A stretch of DNA of 54,782 nucleotides from an uncultured Coriobacteriaceae bacterium. GTDB lineage: Bacteria; Actinomycetota; Coriobacteriia; Coriobacteriales; Eggerthellaceae. Positions 33,524-41,299 of this stretch are shown in pieces. The position numbers were made by a program, and so were the translations under genes. Position 1 is the stretch's first letter, and every line of letters starts with the position of its first letter. The notes under the pieces were generated by a model, which was given only the letters and a program-made list of their open reading frames with translations, was not told the DNA's origin and did no database searches. The stretch spans positions 1 to 54,782 of the forward strand of contig UQDJ01000006.1 in NCBI GenBank assembly GCA_900539675.1. The letters are read 5' to 3'.

Positions 33524-34591
33524 CAAGAACGTCTTCAGCTCTTCGGCATCCATGCCGACAATGCCCAGCTCTTCCATAGAACGGCCCATCGCGCGAGGGT
33601 CGGTTTCCATGATGACGCCACCTAAAGTTACCAGGGCATCCATCACCGGCGTATTAACGCCAAGCTGATCTGCTAAATTCGTCCACGCAACAATGCCAAA
33701 CGGAATGTCTTCAGCATAGTAGCGATTCTTAAAGCTATCAGGGCCGGTAATCTTAGCAAAGCTTGGATCACCCGCAATGGCTTCTTCAATATTGTCTGTT
33801 TGAACCGATCCACCTATGCCATGAGCCGCCACGTCCCAGGCGTATCCCAACTTCTTCAACAGCGCAATGCGCTCTTTATCAACCCCATCAGTTGCTCGAG
33901 CAACACAGCTGGTAAAGCCCTCGGTGTAGGGATGGAAATCGCCCTTTACGTATTCGATGCGGCCTGCATTCAGAATGCAGGTGGGCACATGGATCAGCGG
34001 GTTGAGACTTGAAAGACCACACGCAATAACACTTTCCACTGGTTCGAGAGCTTCATACAAGGGATGCAGCGCCTCGAAGGCTTCATTTGTGCGCGATGCG
34101 GGCATAACGCCCAACTTCAGCGGATTAAAACGGCTCATTACCAGCGATTTTCCCGGACCTACCATGCGTGTTGCGTAAGGCAGCGTGTTTGTTTCTGCCA
34201 CGATCACATCATGAACGCCCGCTTCCTTGAAAGCCTTCCAAAATATGAGCGATCCGAATGTGCCCGGCATAACCAACACAATTTGTCCCGGCTGCACCAC
34301 ACCCGCCAACGCTTGCGCATAGGCCTTGTGAGCAAAAGCGGGCACTGCCACCAAAATGCACTTCACCCCTTCGATGGCTTCTTCTAAATTGCTCGTCACC
34401 ATCGCAATGTGTGCCGTGCCTTGGCCCGCAGCGCCCGTCAATTCAATTTCGTGTGTATCAAAAACACGTTGCATATGACTAGCAAATGCCGCATCTTCGT
34501 ACATATGCACCGTAAATCCACGCAGCGTTAAATCAGCCGCAGCAGCATGACCGCCATTGCCGCCGCCTAACACTGCTACCGTTTGAGCCAT
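33512..34591 (-). CDS. NAD(P)-dependent opine (octopine/nopaline) dehydrogenase-family protein
   Basis: 359 residues from the ATG at 34591 (AAAGGGG 9 nt upstream); an in-frame ATG at 34600 directly abuts the ribosome site and is less likely. The N-terminal Rossmann site is VAVLGGGNGGHAAAADLTLRG. The C-terminal domain has the family's conserved GLSSLNPLIHVPTCILNAG with the His expected for catalysis. The family reductively condenses an amino acid with a 2-oxo acid, or oxidises such opines. In the cluster with IorAB and a PaaK-like ligase it may work in amino-acid or 2-oxo-acid metabolism; the actual substrate is unknown. Confidence 0.85.
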   Translation of the reverse strand: MAQTVAVLGGGNGGHAAAADLTLRGFTVHMYEDAAFASHMQRVFDTHEIELTGAAGQGTAHIAMVTSNLEEAIEGVKCILVAVPAFAHKAYAQALAGVVQPGQIVLVMPGTFGSLIFWKAFKEAGVHDVIVAETNTLPYATRMVGPGKSLVMSRFNPLKLGVMPASRTNEAFEALHPLYEALEPVESVIACGLSSLNPLIHVPTCILNAGRIEYVKGDFHPYTEGFTSCVARATDGVDKERIALLKKLGYAWDVAAHGIGGSVQTDNIEEAIAGDPSFAKITGPDSFKNRYYAEDIPFGIVAWTNLADQLGVNTPVMDALVTLGGVIMETDPRAMGRSMEELGIVGMDAEELKTFLENG

Positions 34592-34619
34592 ATTCGCCAT
34601 CCCCTTTCAGCGAGATTTG

Positions 34620-34671
34620 GAAGTCTGTGCAAGCAAACCCCAACCACGCTTGCAAAATCCCCTCAGACTTC
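34620..34671. promoter_or_regulatory. Two-part hairpin in the leader of the opine-dehydrogenase gene
   Basis: Outer arms GAAGTCTG (34620-34627) and CAGACTTC (34664-34671), inner arms TGCAAGC (34628-34634) and GCTTGCA (34648-34654). On the minus strand it ends 20 nt before the start of the opine-dehydrogenase gene and follows the ligase by about 60 nt. No T run, so an attenuator, processing site or operator rather than a plain terminator. Confidence 0.5.
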
Positions 34672-34734
34672 ACCTATGAGCATACACCCTGTTCACCTTA
34701 TTGGGGTGTGACGAATGAGGAACATTTATTGGAG

Positions 34735-35970
34735 TTAGTAGCGGCTGTCGAAGATGCGCTGGGTCTTCTTTTCAGAACGGGGCAATTCGCCAATTGGCAC
34801 ACCTTTGGCATCCGGCGTGCATCCAATCTTGGCCTTGAAGATGGTGGCCAATTCCTGCTCGCAACGCTCTAGGGCATCGCCGGTCAAATCGGTCTCAAAC
34901 AGCACGGTAAGCACGTCACGCCCTTCAATATGTTCGATCATGACCTGATATTCAGACGAAGTACCCGAGGTGATAGCAATAACTTCTTCCACCTGGGCAG
35001 GGAACATGTTGACGCCTTTTACCTTAAACATGTCGTCGGTACGCCCAACCAGAATGTCAATACGCGGGTGCTTCATGCCGCAGGGACAATCCCCGGGAAT
35101 AATGCGCGTTAAATCGTGCGTACGATAGCGCACTAAAGGAGCGCCCTCCTTGCGCAGTGTAGTAAGCACCAATTCGCCCGTTTCGCCATCAGGTAGAACC
35201 TCACCAGTCTTGGGATCAACAATTTCAGCATAGACATAGTCGCTCCACAGATGCATGCCATGGTGTTCGTGACACGAAATGCCAATGCCCGGACCATACA
35301 CTTCCGTCAAACCATAAATGTCGAAAATTTCGATGCCCAGTTCGTTTTCAATACGATGGCGCATCTTTTCACCCCAGCGTTCAGAGCCAATAACACCCTT
35401 GCGCAGGGCCAACTTGTCGCGGATGCCGCGCTTAGCAATTTCTTCAGCCAACAGCAGCGCATAAGAACTGGTAGCGCACAGTACCGTGGATTGCAGATCT
35501 TCCATCATACGCAGCTGCTTTTCCGTGTTGCCCGGACCCATCGGAACGGCCATAGCGCCTAAACGCTCACAGCCCAGCTGAAAGCCAATGCCTGCCGTCC
35601 ACAGACCATAGCCCGGCGTAATGTGAATGCGATCTTTGTTGGTAATGCCTGCAACTTCATAGCAGCGTGCAAACATCGTAGCCCAATCATCAACATCCTT
35701 TTGGGTGTAAGGAATAACGACGGGGATGCCCGTCGTGCCAGACGAAGAGTGAATACGAACAATTTTTTCTTCCGGCACCGCCGCTAAGCCCAAAGGATAT
35801 ACTTCGCGCAAGTCTGCCTTTTCAGAAAAGGGCAGCTTTTCAAAATCTTTCTGCGTCTGCACGTCTGAAAGATCAGTGCCGTCGAATTTTTTCGCGTAAA
35901 AGGGCGATCGATCTTTAAGAGTTTTGAACTCTTCTTTTAGCAGGTCAAACTGTTCGGTCGTCAATTCCAT
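34735..35970 (-). CDS. paaK: Phenylacetate-CoA ligase-family acyl-CoA synthetase
   Basis: 411 residues. AMP-binding P-loop HSSSGTTGIPVVIPYT (about 92), YGLTEVYGPG, and the C-terminal hinge GRTDDMFKVKGVNMFPAQVE typical of PaaK. Makes an aryl-acetyl-CoA from acid, ATP and CoA; run in reverse by anaerobes, it can conserve the energy of acyl-CoA made by IorAB as ATP. The start codon has AGGAAGG 7 nt upstream. It lies 12 nt after iorB in the operon iorA-iorB-paaK. The nearby opine dehydrogenase may belong too, but a hairpin separates it. Confidence 0.92.
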   Translation of the reverse strand: MELTTEQFDLLKEEFKTLKDRSPFYAKKFDGTDLSDVQTQKDFEKLPFSEKADLREVYPLGLAAVPEEKIVRIHSSSGTTGIPVVIPYTQKDVDDWATMFARCYEVAGITNKDRIHITPGYGLWTAGIGFQLGCERLGAMAVPMGPGNTEKQLRMMEDLQSTVLCATSSYALLLAEEIAKRGIRDKLALRKGVIGSERWGEKMRHRIENELGIEIFDIYGLTEVYGPGIGISCHEHHGMHLWSDYVYAEIVDPKTGEVLPDGETGELVLTTLRKEGAPLVRYRTHDLTRIIPGDCPCGMKHPRIDILVGRTDDMFKVKGVNMFPAQVEEVIAITSGTSSEYQVMIEHIEGRDVLTVLFETDLTGDALERCEQELATIFKAKIGCTPDAKGVPIGELPRSEKKTQRIFDSRY

Positions 35971-35982
35971 TGGTAAGCCTTC

Positions 35983-36606
35983 CTACTTCCCCTCAACCGC
36001 ATCAATTGCAGCCATATTAAGTTTTACGAAGCGTTCTTTAACACACGCAGGAATAATTGATCGCATATCATCAAGCGTTATTTCACCAGCTAGGACACTG
36101 TGATACGCCGGGTTTCCCGCAGCCAAAACAGCGCTTGCTAGCATCACGATATTCAGCACCTTGCGAGAACCCAGTTTGTGGCACAGGGTCGCATCATCCA
36201 CCACAACCATATGAGCGCCCACCGCTTCACAACCCCGCTTGAGCGCGGCTATCATCTGGACGGGATCATAGGGCGCAGCTTTGGGGTTGGACACCACCGG
36301 CGCCATACCGGTAGAAGCAGCCACCATCAAACCACCGGACTTAAGCAGGGGTAGCGCACGCAACCCTTCGCCCGGCTCCAAAGCAATAATAACGTCATCA
36401 GAATGCTTGGCAGGAAGAGGCGAATATACCGCTTCCCCTTTGTTGCCCATGCGCACGTGGCTCATCACGTTGCCGCCGCGCTGTGCCATACCTGTTGTTT
36501 CTGCCGTGCGAACTTGCCAGCCCTTCGAACGCGCCGTTTCTGCCAAGATTTTCGCCGCCAGCACGCTGCCCTGGCCACCAATACCGGCAAGAGAAATATT
36601 TATCAT
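35983..36606 (-). CDS. iorB: Indolepyruvate ferredoxin oxidoreductase, beta subunit
   Basis: 207 residues, the 2-oxoacid ferredoxin oxidoreductase gamma fold: SLAGIGGQGSVLAAKILAETA at the N-terminus, GMAQRGGNVMSHVR and PGEGLRALPLL. With IorA it oxidatively decarboxylates aryl-pyruvates (from Trp, Phe, Tyr transamination) to aryl-acetyl-CoA, reducing ferredoxin. Its ATG overlaps the iorA stop as ATGA, so the subunits are made together. Confidence 0.94.
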   Translation of the reverse strand: MINISLAGIGGQGSVLAAKILAETARSKGWQVRTAETTGMAQRGGNVMSHVRMGNKGEAVYSPLPAKHSDDVIIALEPGEGLRALPLLKSGGLMVAASTGMAPVVSNPKAAPYDPVQMIAALKRGCEAVGAHMVVVDDATLCHKLGSRKVLNIVMLASAVLAAGNPAYHSVLAGEITLDDMRSIIPACVKERFVKLNMAAIDAVEGK

Positions 36607-38834
36607 TGCCTGCCTCCTTCCGGCTTATAGGCAGCTTGTGAAACAGAGCCTTGAGTGGAATCCTTCTTGGCGTTATGCGCCGTTGCTTCATCACTTGCAC
36701 CGTTGCCAGCGGCACCTTGCGCAGCACCTTGCGCGGCACCCTGCGCAGCACCCTGCGCGGCACCTTGCGCGGCACCCTGCGCAGCACCGCAGGGACGCGA
36801 ATACTTCGCACGCGAATCGCACATCAGCGCACCGTCATTGCATACGTCAACACACAAGCCACACCCATTGCACAGCGATTCATCCACCACCGGATGCTTT
36901 GTTTCAGCATTCCATGAAAGCGCGGGGCATCCCAGCTTGAGCACGCACCTGCCACAGCCAGTACAGGCCGCCAAATCCACCGCCACCGGTTTTGAGGGCT
37001 TGATCAATTTGATGCAAGGCGATTCATAAATAACTGCCGAAGGACCATCGAAATCGATTGCTTCTTTAGCAGCGTTGATTGCTTCATCCAAACGCAACGG
37101 ATCGGCATGCTTGATACACTTCACACCCAGCGCGCGCAGCGTTGCATCGATAGAAATCGGTTCGCTTTTGGGACCCATCAACGTGACGCCCGTTCCCGGA
37201 TGAGGCTGTGATCCGGTCATAGCGGTGGTTGCGTTATCCAACACCACAATCGTAATATCGTGCTGGTTATACACCGCATTAGCAACGCCTGTCATACCGC
37301 TGGCAAAAAACGTGGAGTCTCCAATGAAGGCCAGCGCTTTCTTGTCAGGCTCAACAATGCTCATGCCCTGTGCCACCGTGATACCGGCGCCCATGCACAG
37401 ACACGTATCTACCGCATCCAGCGGCTTGGCATTGCCTAAGGTGTAACAACCAATATCACCGCAGAAGATGCCATCCTTGCGACGACGCAATGCCTCTTTT
37501 ACCGCATAGAAGGCGCCGCGATGCGAACACCCCGGGCATAAAAGCGGAGGCCTTGCCGGCGGCTCGGCAAGATCAAGCGCGCTTGCCTTTTCGGGCTGCT
37601 GTACCATGACACCGAACAAGGTGCGCAGCTGCGCAAGCACCGCATCAACAGTATTTTCACCACGCTGGGTGGTGTGCCCTGGCAGCTTGCCGTACACGGT
37701 GTAGTTTGCATGCAGCTTGCCTGCCAGCTTCAACATTTCATCTTCAAGCACGTTGTCCAGCTCTTCAAACACCATAACGTGTTGCAAGCCCTGAACAAAC
37801 GTGGTCATACGCTCTTCGGGAAACGGATACGGTGTGCCCACCTGTACCATACGATACGCTGGTAATGCTTCAACCTGGTTGCCTTGAGCATCCACTAACG
37901 CCCCGGATGCCACTTCATCTTCCAACATGCGCATAGCTTCGCGCATATAGGCATACGACACGCCACCGGCAACGATGCCGAATTTGACGGAGTCGGTATT
38001 ACTTGCCGCAGTGCCGCATGCCTCAGGGTTACTTGCCTCAGCGTTACTTGCCGCAGCGTTACTTGCCGTGCCCGTAGTGCCCTTAGAATCCGCTGCGCTT
38101 GCAGCGTTCCTGCCATTTGCCGTATCCGGGCGCACTTCATCGATGGGATTAAACTGTGCAAGCACCGTTGAAAAGTCGTGCGCAATTTTTGGCAGACGTT
38201 CATTGATTTCGCCATGAGCTTCAAATGAGCGCTTCGGAAAAATAACCCAGCGAGGATCGCGCTCGAAACCCTCCACTTCGCCCGCCTGCGTAGAATCTGC
38301 TACATCGACAAACGTTGATGCATGACAGATGCGCGTGGTAGGACGCATGATCACCGGAGTGTGATAGCGCTCAGAAAGCTCATATGCACACGCCATCATG
38401 GCACAGCCCTGCTCAGGCGTTGCCGGGTCGAACACGGGTACTTTTGCAAACGATGCAAAACGGCGCGTGTCCTGTTCGGTCTGCGAAGAGATAGGACCAG
38501 GGTCGTCGGCAACATAGAGCACCGTGCCGCCCTTTACGCCCACATAGTTAAGCGACATCAAAGCATCACTTGCCACATTCAGGCCTACCTGCTTGCAGGT
38601 AAACAGTGTGCGCGCCCCCGCATAGGCAGCGCCTGCCAACAGCTCAAGAGCCGCTTTTTCGTTCGTGGACCATTCAACGTGCACGCCTTTAGCACGCCCG
38701 GCAGCATGTTCGGCTGCTACCGTTTCGATAACCTCTGAAGAGGGCGTGCCTGGGTATCCCGCACACACGCGCACGCCAGCTTCAAGTGCCGCATGGGCAA
38801 ACGCCTGATTGCCCGTTAAAAACTGCTTTGTCAT
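36603..38834 (-). CDS. iorA: Indolepyruvate ferredoxin oxidoreductase, alpha subunit, with two repeat insertions
   Basis: 743 residues against about 600-640 for typical IorA. The ATG at 38834 (AGAGG 5 nt upstream) is chosen because the open frame up to 38906 runs through the purE terminator. N-terminal pyrimidine domain with GVRVCAGYPGTPSSEVIE; TPP site GDIGCYTLG and CMGAGITVAQG; two [4Fe-4S] ferredoxin motifs, CTGCGRCVLKLGC and CNGCGLCVDVC. An Ala/Ser/Asn repeat stretch sits near 256-279 between domains and an (AAQG)6 stretch near 682-709 after the clusters. Both are encoded by tandem repeats and account for much of the extra length. Catalytic core looks intact. Confidence 0.93.
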   Translation of the reverse strand: MTKQFLTGNQAFAHAALEAGVRVCAGYPGTPSSEVIETVAAEHAAGRAKGVHVEWSTNEKAALELLAGAAYAGARTLFTCKQVGLNVASDALMSLNYVGVKGGTVLYVADDPGPISSQTEQDTRRFASFAKVPVFDPATPEQGCAMMACAYELSERYHTPVIMRPTTRICHASTFVDVADSTQAGEVEGFERDPRWVIFPKRSFEAHGEINERLPKIAHDFSTVLAQFNPIDEVRPDTANGRNAASAADSKGTTGTASNAAASNAEASNPEACGTAASNTDSVKFGIVAGGVSYAYMREAMRMLEDEVASGALVDAQGNQVEALPAYRMVQVGTPYPFPEERMTTFVQGLQHVMVFEELDNVLEDEMLKLAGKLHANYTVYGKLPGHTTQRGENTVDAVLAQLRTLFGVMVQQPEKASALDLAEPPARPPLLCPGCSHRGAFYAVKEALRRRKDGIFCGDIGCYTLGNAKPLDAVDTCLCMGAGITVAQGMSIVEPDKKALAFIGDSTFFASGMTGVANAVYNQHDITIVVLDNATTAMTGSQPHPGTGVTLMGPKSEPISIDATLRALGVKCIKHADPLRLDEAINAAKEAIDFDGPSAVIYESPCIKLIKPSKPVAVDLAACTGCGRCVLKLGCPALSWNAETKHPVVDESLCNGCGLCVDVCNDGALMCDSRAKYSRPCGAAQGAAQGAAQGAAQGAAQGAAQGAAGNGASDEATAHNAKKDSTQGSVSQAAYKPEGGRQ
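36709..36792. repeat. 12-bp x 6 in-frame repeat coding (AAQG)n in the IorA tail
   Basis: Six consecutive 12-bp units GC(A/G)GCACC(T/C)TGC at 36709-36780 and a broken seventh to 36792, differing only at two synonymous positions. Codes Ala-Ala-Gln-Gly repeats beyond the ferredoxin clusters. Confidence 0.95.
37999..38067. repeat. 15-bp in-frame repeat coding A-S-N-A-(A/E) units in IorA
   Basis: Clear units TTACTTGCC(G/T)CAGCG at 38029 and 38044, a partial at 38059 and a decayed copy at 37999. They code Ala-Ser-Asn-rich linker residues between the first and second domains of IorA. Confidence 0.85.
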
Positions 38835-38853
38835 ACCAACCTCTGCCATAAAT

Positions 38854-38897
38854 AAAGGCTCGAAGCATTCCGCCCTATCGCGCAGCTTCGAGCCTTT
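38854..38897 (-). terminator. Rho-independent terminator of purE, just before iorA
   Basis: Perfect 13-bp stem AAAGGCTCGAAGC (38854-38866) and GCTTCGAGCCTTT (38885-38897); on the minus strand it is followed by ATTTAT. It starts 30 nt past the purE stop and ends 19 nt before the iorA start, so it may also attenuate iorA. Confidence 0.85.
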
Positions 38898-38927
38898 AGT
38901 CATCAAAACGACGGCGAAATTACGAAA

Positions 38928-39398
38928 TTACGCCTGAGCCATATCGGCCTTGAGCTTTTCAACCTTTGCGCGAATCTCATCGTTGCCGGTGCCCAAAATC
39001 TGAGCAGCCAAAATAGCGGCGTTCTTAGCACCGTTAATAGCAACCGTTGCCACCGGCACGCCGCTGGGCATCTGTACCATAGAAAGCAGCGAATCCAATC
39101 CGCCTAAATCGCTGGTCTTCATTGGAACCGCGATAACCGGCAAGGGAGTATAAGCTGCCACAACACCGCCCAAGTGAGCAGCCTTACCAGCTGCAGCAAC
39201 AATAACGCGCAGACCACGCTCTACCGCCGAAGAGGACCATTCATGAACCACTGCTGGCTTGCGATGGGCGCTTGCCACCTTGACTTCATAGGGGATGCCC
39301 ATTTCATCAAGCTGCTTCATGCAAGCTTCCATCGTGGACATATCAGATTCAGATCCCATAATGATGCCAACCAAGGGTTTTGCTTCAGAGTTGCTCAT
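38928..39398 (-). CDS. purE: N5-carboxyaminoimidazole ribonucleotide mutase
   Basis: 156 residues, standard PurE length. GIIMGSESDMSTM at the N-terminus binds the phosphate, VASAHRKP carries the catalytic His, and AAGKAAHLGGVVAAYTPLPVIAVP is the conserved core. The SAHR form with no PurK beside it leaves class I or II open. Purine biosynthesis, cytosolic. AAGGA is 7 nt before the ATG. It stands alone, with its own terminator and 290 bp upstream. Confidence 0.96.
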   Translation of the reverse strand: MSNSEAKPLVGIIMGSESDMSTMEACMKQLDEMGIPYEVKVASAHRKPAVVHEWSSSAVERGLRVIVAAAGKAAHLGGVVAAYTPLPVIAVPMKTSDLGGLDSLLSMVQMPSGVPVATVAINGAKNAAILAAQILGTGNDEIRAKVEKLKADMAQA

Positions 39399-39610
39399 GG
39401 ATATTCCTTCGACGATCGGTGATGATTCTTTGAGCGCTTCTTAGCGCCCGGTTTCGTTTTGTCATTGTATCACTGGCGCATATGCTCCCCCGCAATCAGG
39501 TGTAGACGACATCGAACCGCAACACTTTGCTAGAACATGTGCCTTTATGCATCTATTACAGCGCGCACAAAAGCTGGTTTTGTCGGATAAAACAGCCCGC
39601 CTTGAACAGA

Positions 39611-39685
39611 AGCTTTAGCACGTCGTGCGCAAAGGGTTTCTAGCACGTCGTGAGCAAAGGATTTCTATCACGTCGTGCGCAAGTT
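39611..39685. repeat. 25-bp x 3 tandem repeat just past the HAD phosphatase stop codon
   Basis: Units 39611-39635, 39636-39660 and 39661-39685, exact 25-bp period, sharing TCTA-CACGTCGTG-GCAA. The array starts 3 nt after the HAD stop (39689). 39399-39610 shows no gene. Confidence 0.92.
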
Positions 39686-39688
39686 GAA

Positions 39689-40393
39689 CTATTTTGTCAG
39701 CTGATGAATAACGTCCAACAGGTCTTCGCAGCGCTCCACAATGGCCATGGGTGCGTTTGCTTCCAGCTTTTCACGCGAAAAGAACTTTCCCCACGTCACC
39801 CCGATAACGGGTATACGTGCGCCATGGGCCGCTTGAATATCGTACGGGCTATCACCGATGTAGATGCAGCGATCAAGCGTTACGCCTAAATCGCTTGCTG
39901 CCTGAATGAGTGGGTCGGGATCAGGTTTATGGCCCTTGCTGCTTTCCATACCATTAACACGCGCGAATTTGTCATAGAGACCAAACGCTTTCAGACTCTT
40001 GGTTGCCAGCGCTTCGCGCTTTGAGGTAACCACGCCAACCGTATAGCCCTCTGCATTAAGCTTATCTATCAACTCAGGAATTCCCGCATAGGGATGGGTG
40101 CGCTCATCTAAGTCGCGCTCGTTGCGGGAGCGATAGATTGTGAGTAGCTCTTCGCGCAGTTCTTCATTGCCCTCAGCGAAGGTGTTCATCTGGTGCACCA
40201 GCGGTTGACCCACTTCGGCAACAAGAACATCATCGGGAATAATGCGCCCTAGCACCTTTTGAGTGGCGTAGCGCAAACCATCAACAATGGCATCGTGCGT
40301 ATCGAGCACCGTGCCATCAAGGTCAAATAAAACAACATCGCGCAGCACCCCAGCTAGAGCGGAATGCTGCGCGCTTTTTACTTCATCAGTCAT
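39689..40393 (-). CDS. HAD-superfamily phosphatase, PpaX/Gph-like
   Basis: 234 residues. HAD motif I FDLDGTVLDT (about 22-31), motif II VTSKREA, motif III/IV KGHKPDPDPL and GDSPYDIQAAHGA. The alpha-helical C1 cap between motifs I and II places it with pyrophosphatase PpaX and phosphoglycolate phosphatases. Substrate not determinable. AAAAGG 8 nt before the ATG. Confidence 0.9.
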   Translation of the reverse strand: MTDEVKSAQHSALAGVLRDVVLFDLDGTVLDTHDAIVDGLRYATQKVLGRIIPDDVLVAEVGQPLVHQMNTFAEGNEELREELLTIYRSRNERDLDERTHPYAGIPELIDKLNAEGYTVGVVTSKREALATKSLKAFGLYDKFARVNGMESSKGHKPDPDPLIQAASDLGVTLDRCIYIGDSPYDIQAAHGARIPVIGVTWGKFFSREKLEANAPMAIVERCEDLLDVIHQLTK

Positions 40394-40420
40394 GCAAAAA
40401 CCTTTTGGGTTCTAAATCGG

Positions 40421-40494
40421 ATAGCCGCCTTTACAGAGGATAACTGTCCTTACAGAGGATCACCGTCTTTACAAAGGATAGTCACCTTTACAGG
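40421..40494. repeat. 19-bp x 4 tandem repeat across the LytTR regulator stop codon
   Basis: Units at 40421-40439, 40440-40458, 40459-40477 and 40478-40494, exact 19-bp period. On the minus strand each reads CCT-TGTAA plus AGG-type filler and CTAT/TTAT; the gene's last codon and stop, CTG TAA, start the first unit, so the stop is copied three times. Confidence 0.92.
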
Positions 40495-41204
40495 CCAAGC
40501 GCCTTTTTCAGCGAGGAAACACGACGACGAGAAACCGGGATCTTTTCGTCTACGCCATCTAACGTCAACAACAACGTACCACCGGACTGCGGTTCCACTT
40601 CCTTGACCAGCGCCAAATTAGCCAAGTAGCCACGATGGACGCGGAAAAAGCCGTGACCATCAAGGGTCTTTTCCAGCTGAGCCAAGCTCACCGTAGAGAA
40701 GAAGCGATCGGTGCCCGTCTGCAGGTAAGCATAGTCATCGCGCGCCATAACGAAGCGAATATCGTCGATGTTGATAAGGATCTTCTTGCCACCCTTTTCA
40801 ACCGGAATACGTTCAGCCTTCTGAGCCTTCGCATGTAAAACCACATGTTCGCGCACACGAGCCAAAGCCTGAGCCAAACGCTCAGTTTCAACCGGCTTCA
40901 CCAAATAATCGATGGCATTCACCTTAAAAGCGTCCAGTGCAAATTCGCTGTAAGCAGTTACGAATACCACGGCAGGAGGATACTTCAGGTGCTGGAGCGC
41001 CTCAGCTAACTGGATGCCAGTAGCTTCGGGCATATTGATATCCAAGAACATAACATCGCACGGATACTCTTTGAGCTTTTCGATTGCCTCACGAACGCTT
41101 GCAGCTTCAGCCACTACCTCAGTTTGGTTCAGTTCGCCCAGCAAAAAACGCAGCTCGGAACGTGCTGGTGCCTCGTCGTCAACGATGATCGCCTTCAGCA
41201 ACAC
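40488..41204 (-). CDS. LytR/AlgR-family response regulator
   Basis: 238 residues. Receiver domain 1-120 with the acidic pair in IIVDDEAPAR, phospho-acceptor Asp in CDVMFLDINMPEATG (about 55), Thr and Lys (VTAYS, YLVKPVE). C-terminal LytTR DNA-binding domain from about 140 (DDIRFVMARDDYAYLQT, FRVHRGYLANLALV, VSRRR). Binds DNA through beta strands and controls target genes when phosphorylated by the kinase at 41300. The start is GTG or the next TTG; both follow GGGAGG closely. Confidence 0.93.
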   Translation of the reverse strand: MLLKAIIVDDEAPARSELRFLLGELNQTEVVAEAASVREAIEKLKEYPCDVMFLDINMPEATGIQLAEALQHLKYPPAVVFVTAYSEFALDAFKVNAIDYLVKPVETERLAQALARVREHVVLHAKAQKAERIPVEKGGKKILINIDDIRFVMARDDYAYLQTGTDRFFSTVSLAQLEKTLDGHGFFRVHRGYLANLALVKEVEPQSGGTLLLTLDGVDEKIPVSRRRVSSLKKALGL

Positions 41205-41299
41205 GGCCTCCCTAATCTCACGTATAGAATCGGAACTTATTATAGAACACTTCTAAAACTAGAACAGGGTGGCTTTGTGTACGCATTATGGAATGCACA

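Noticed and set aside
36281..36940. 219-codon plus-strand frame opposite iorB/iorA
   Set aside because: Its low-complexity RHPAQH stretch is the reverse of the (AAQG) repeat; a shadow frame.
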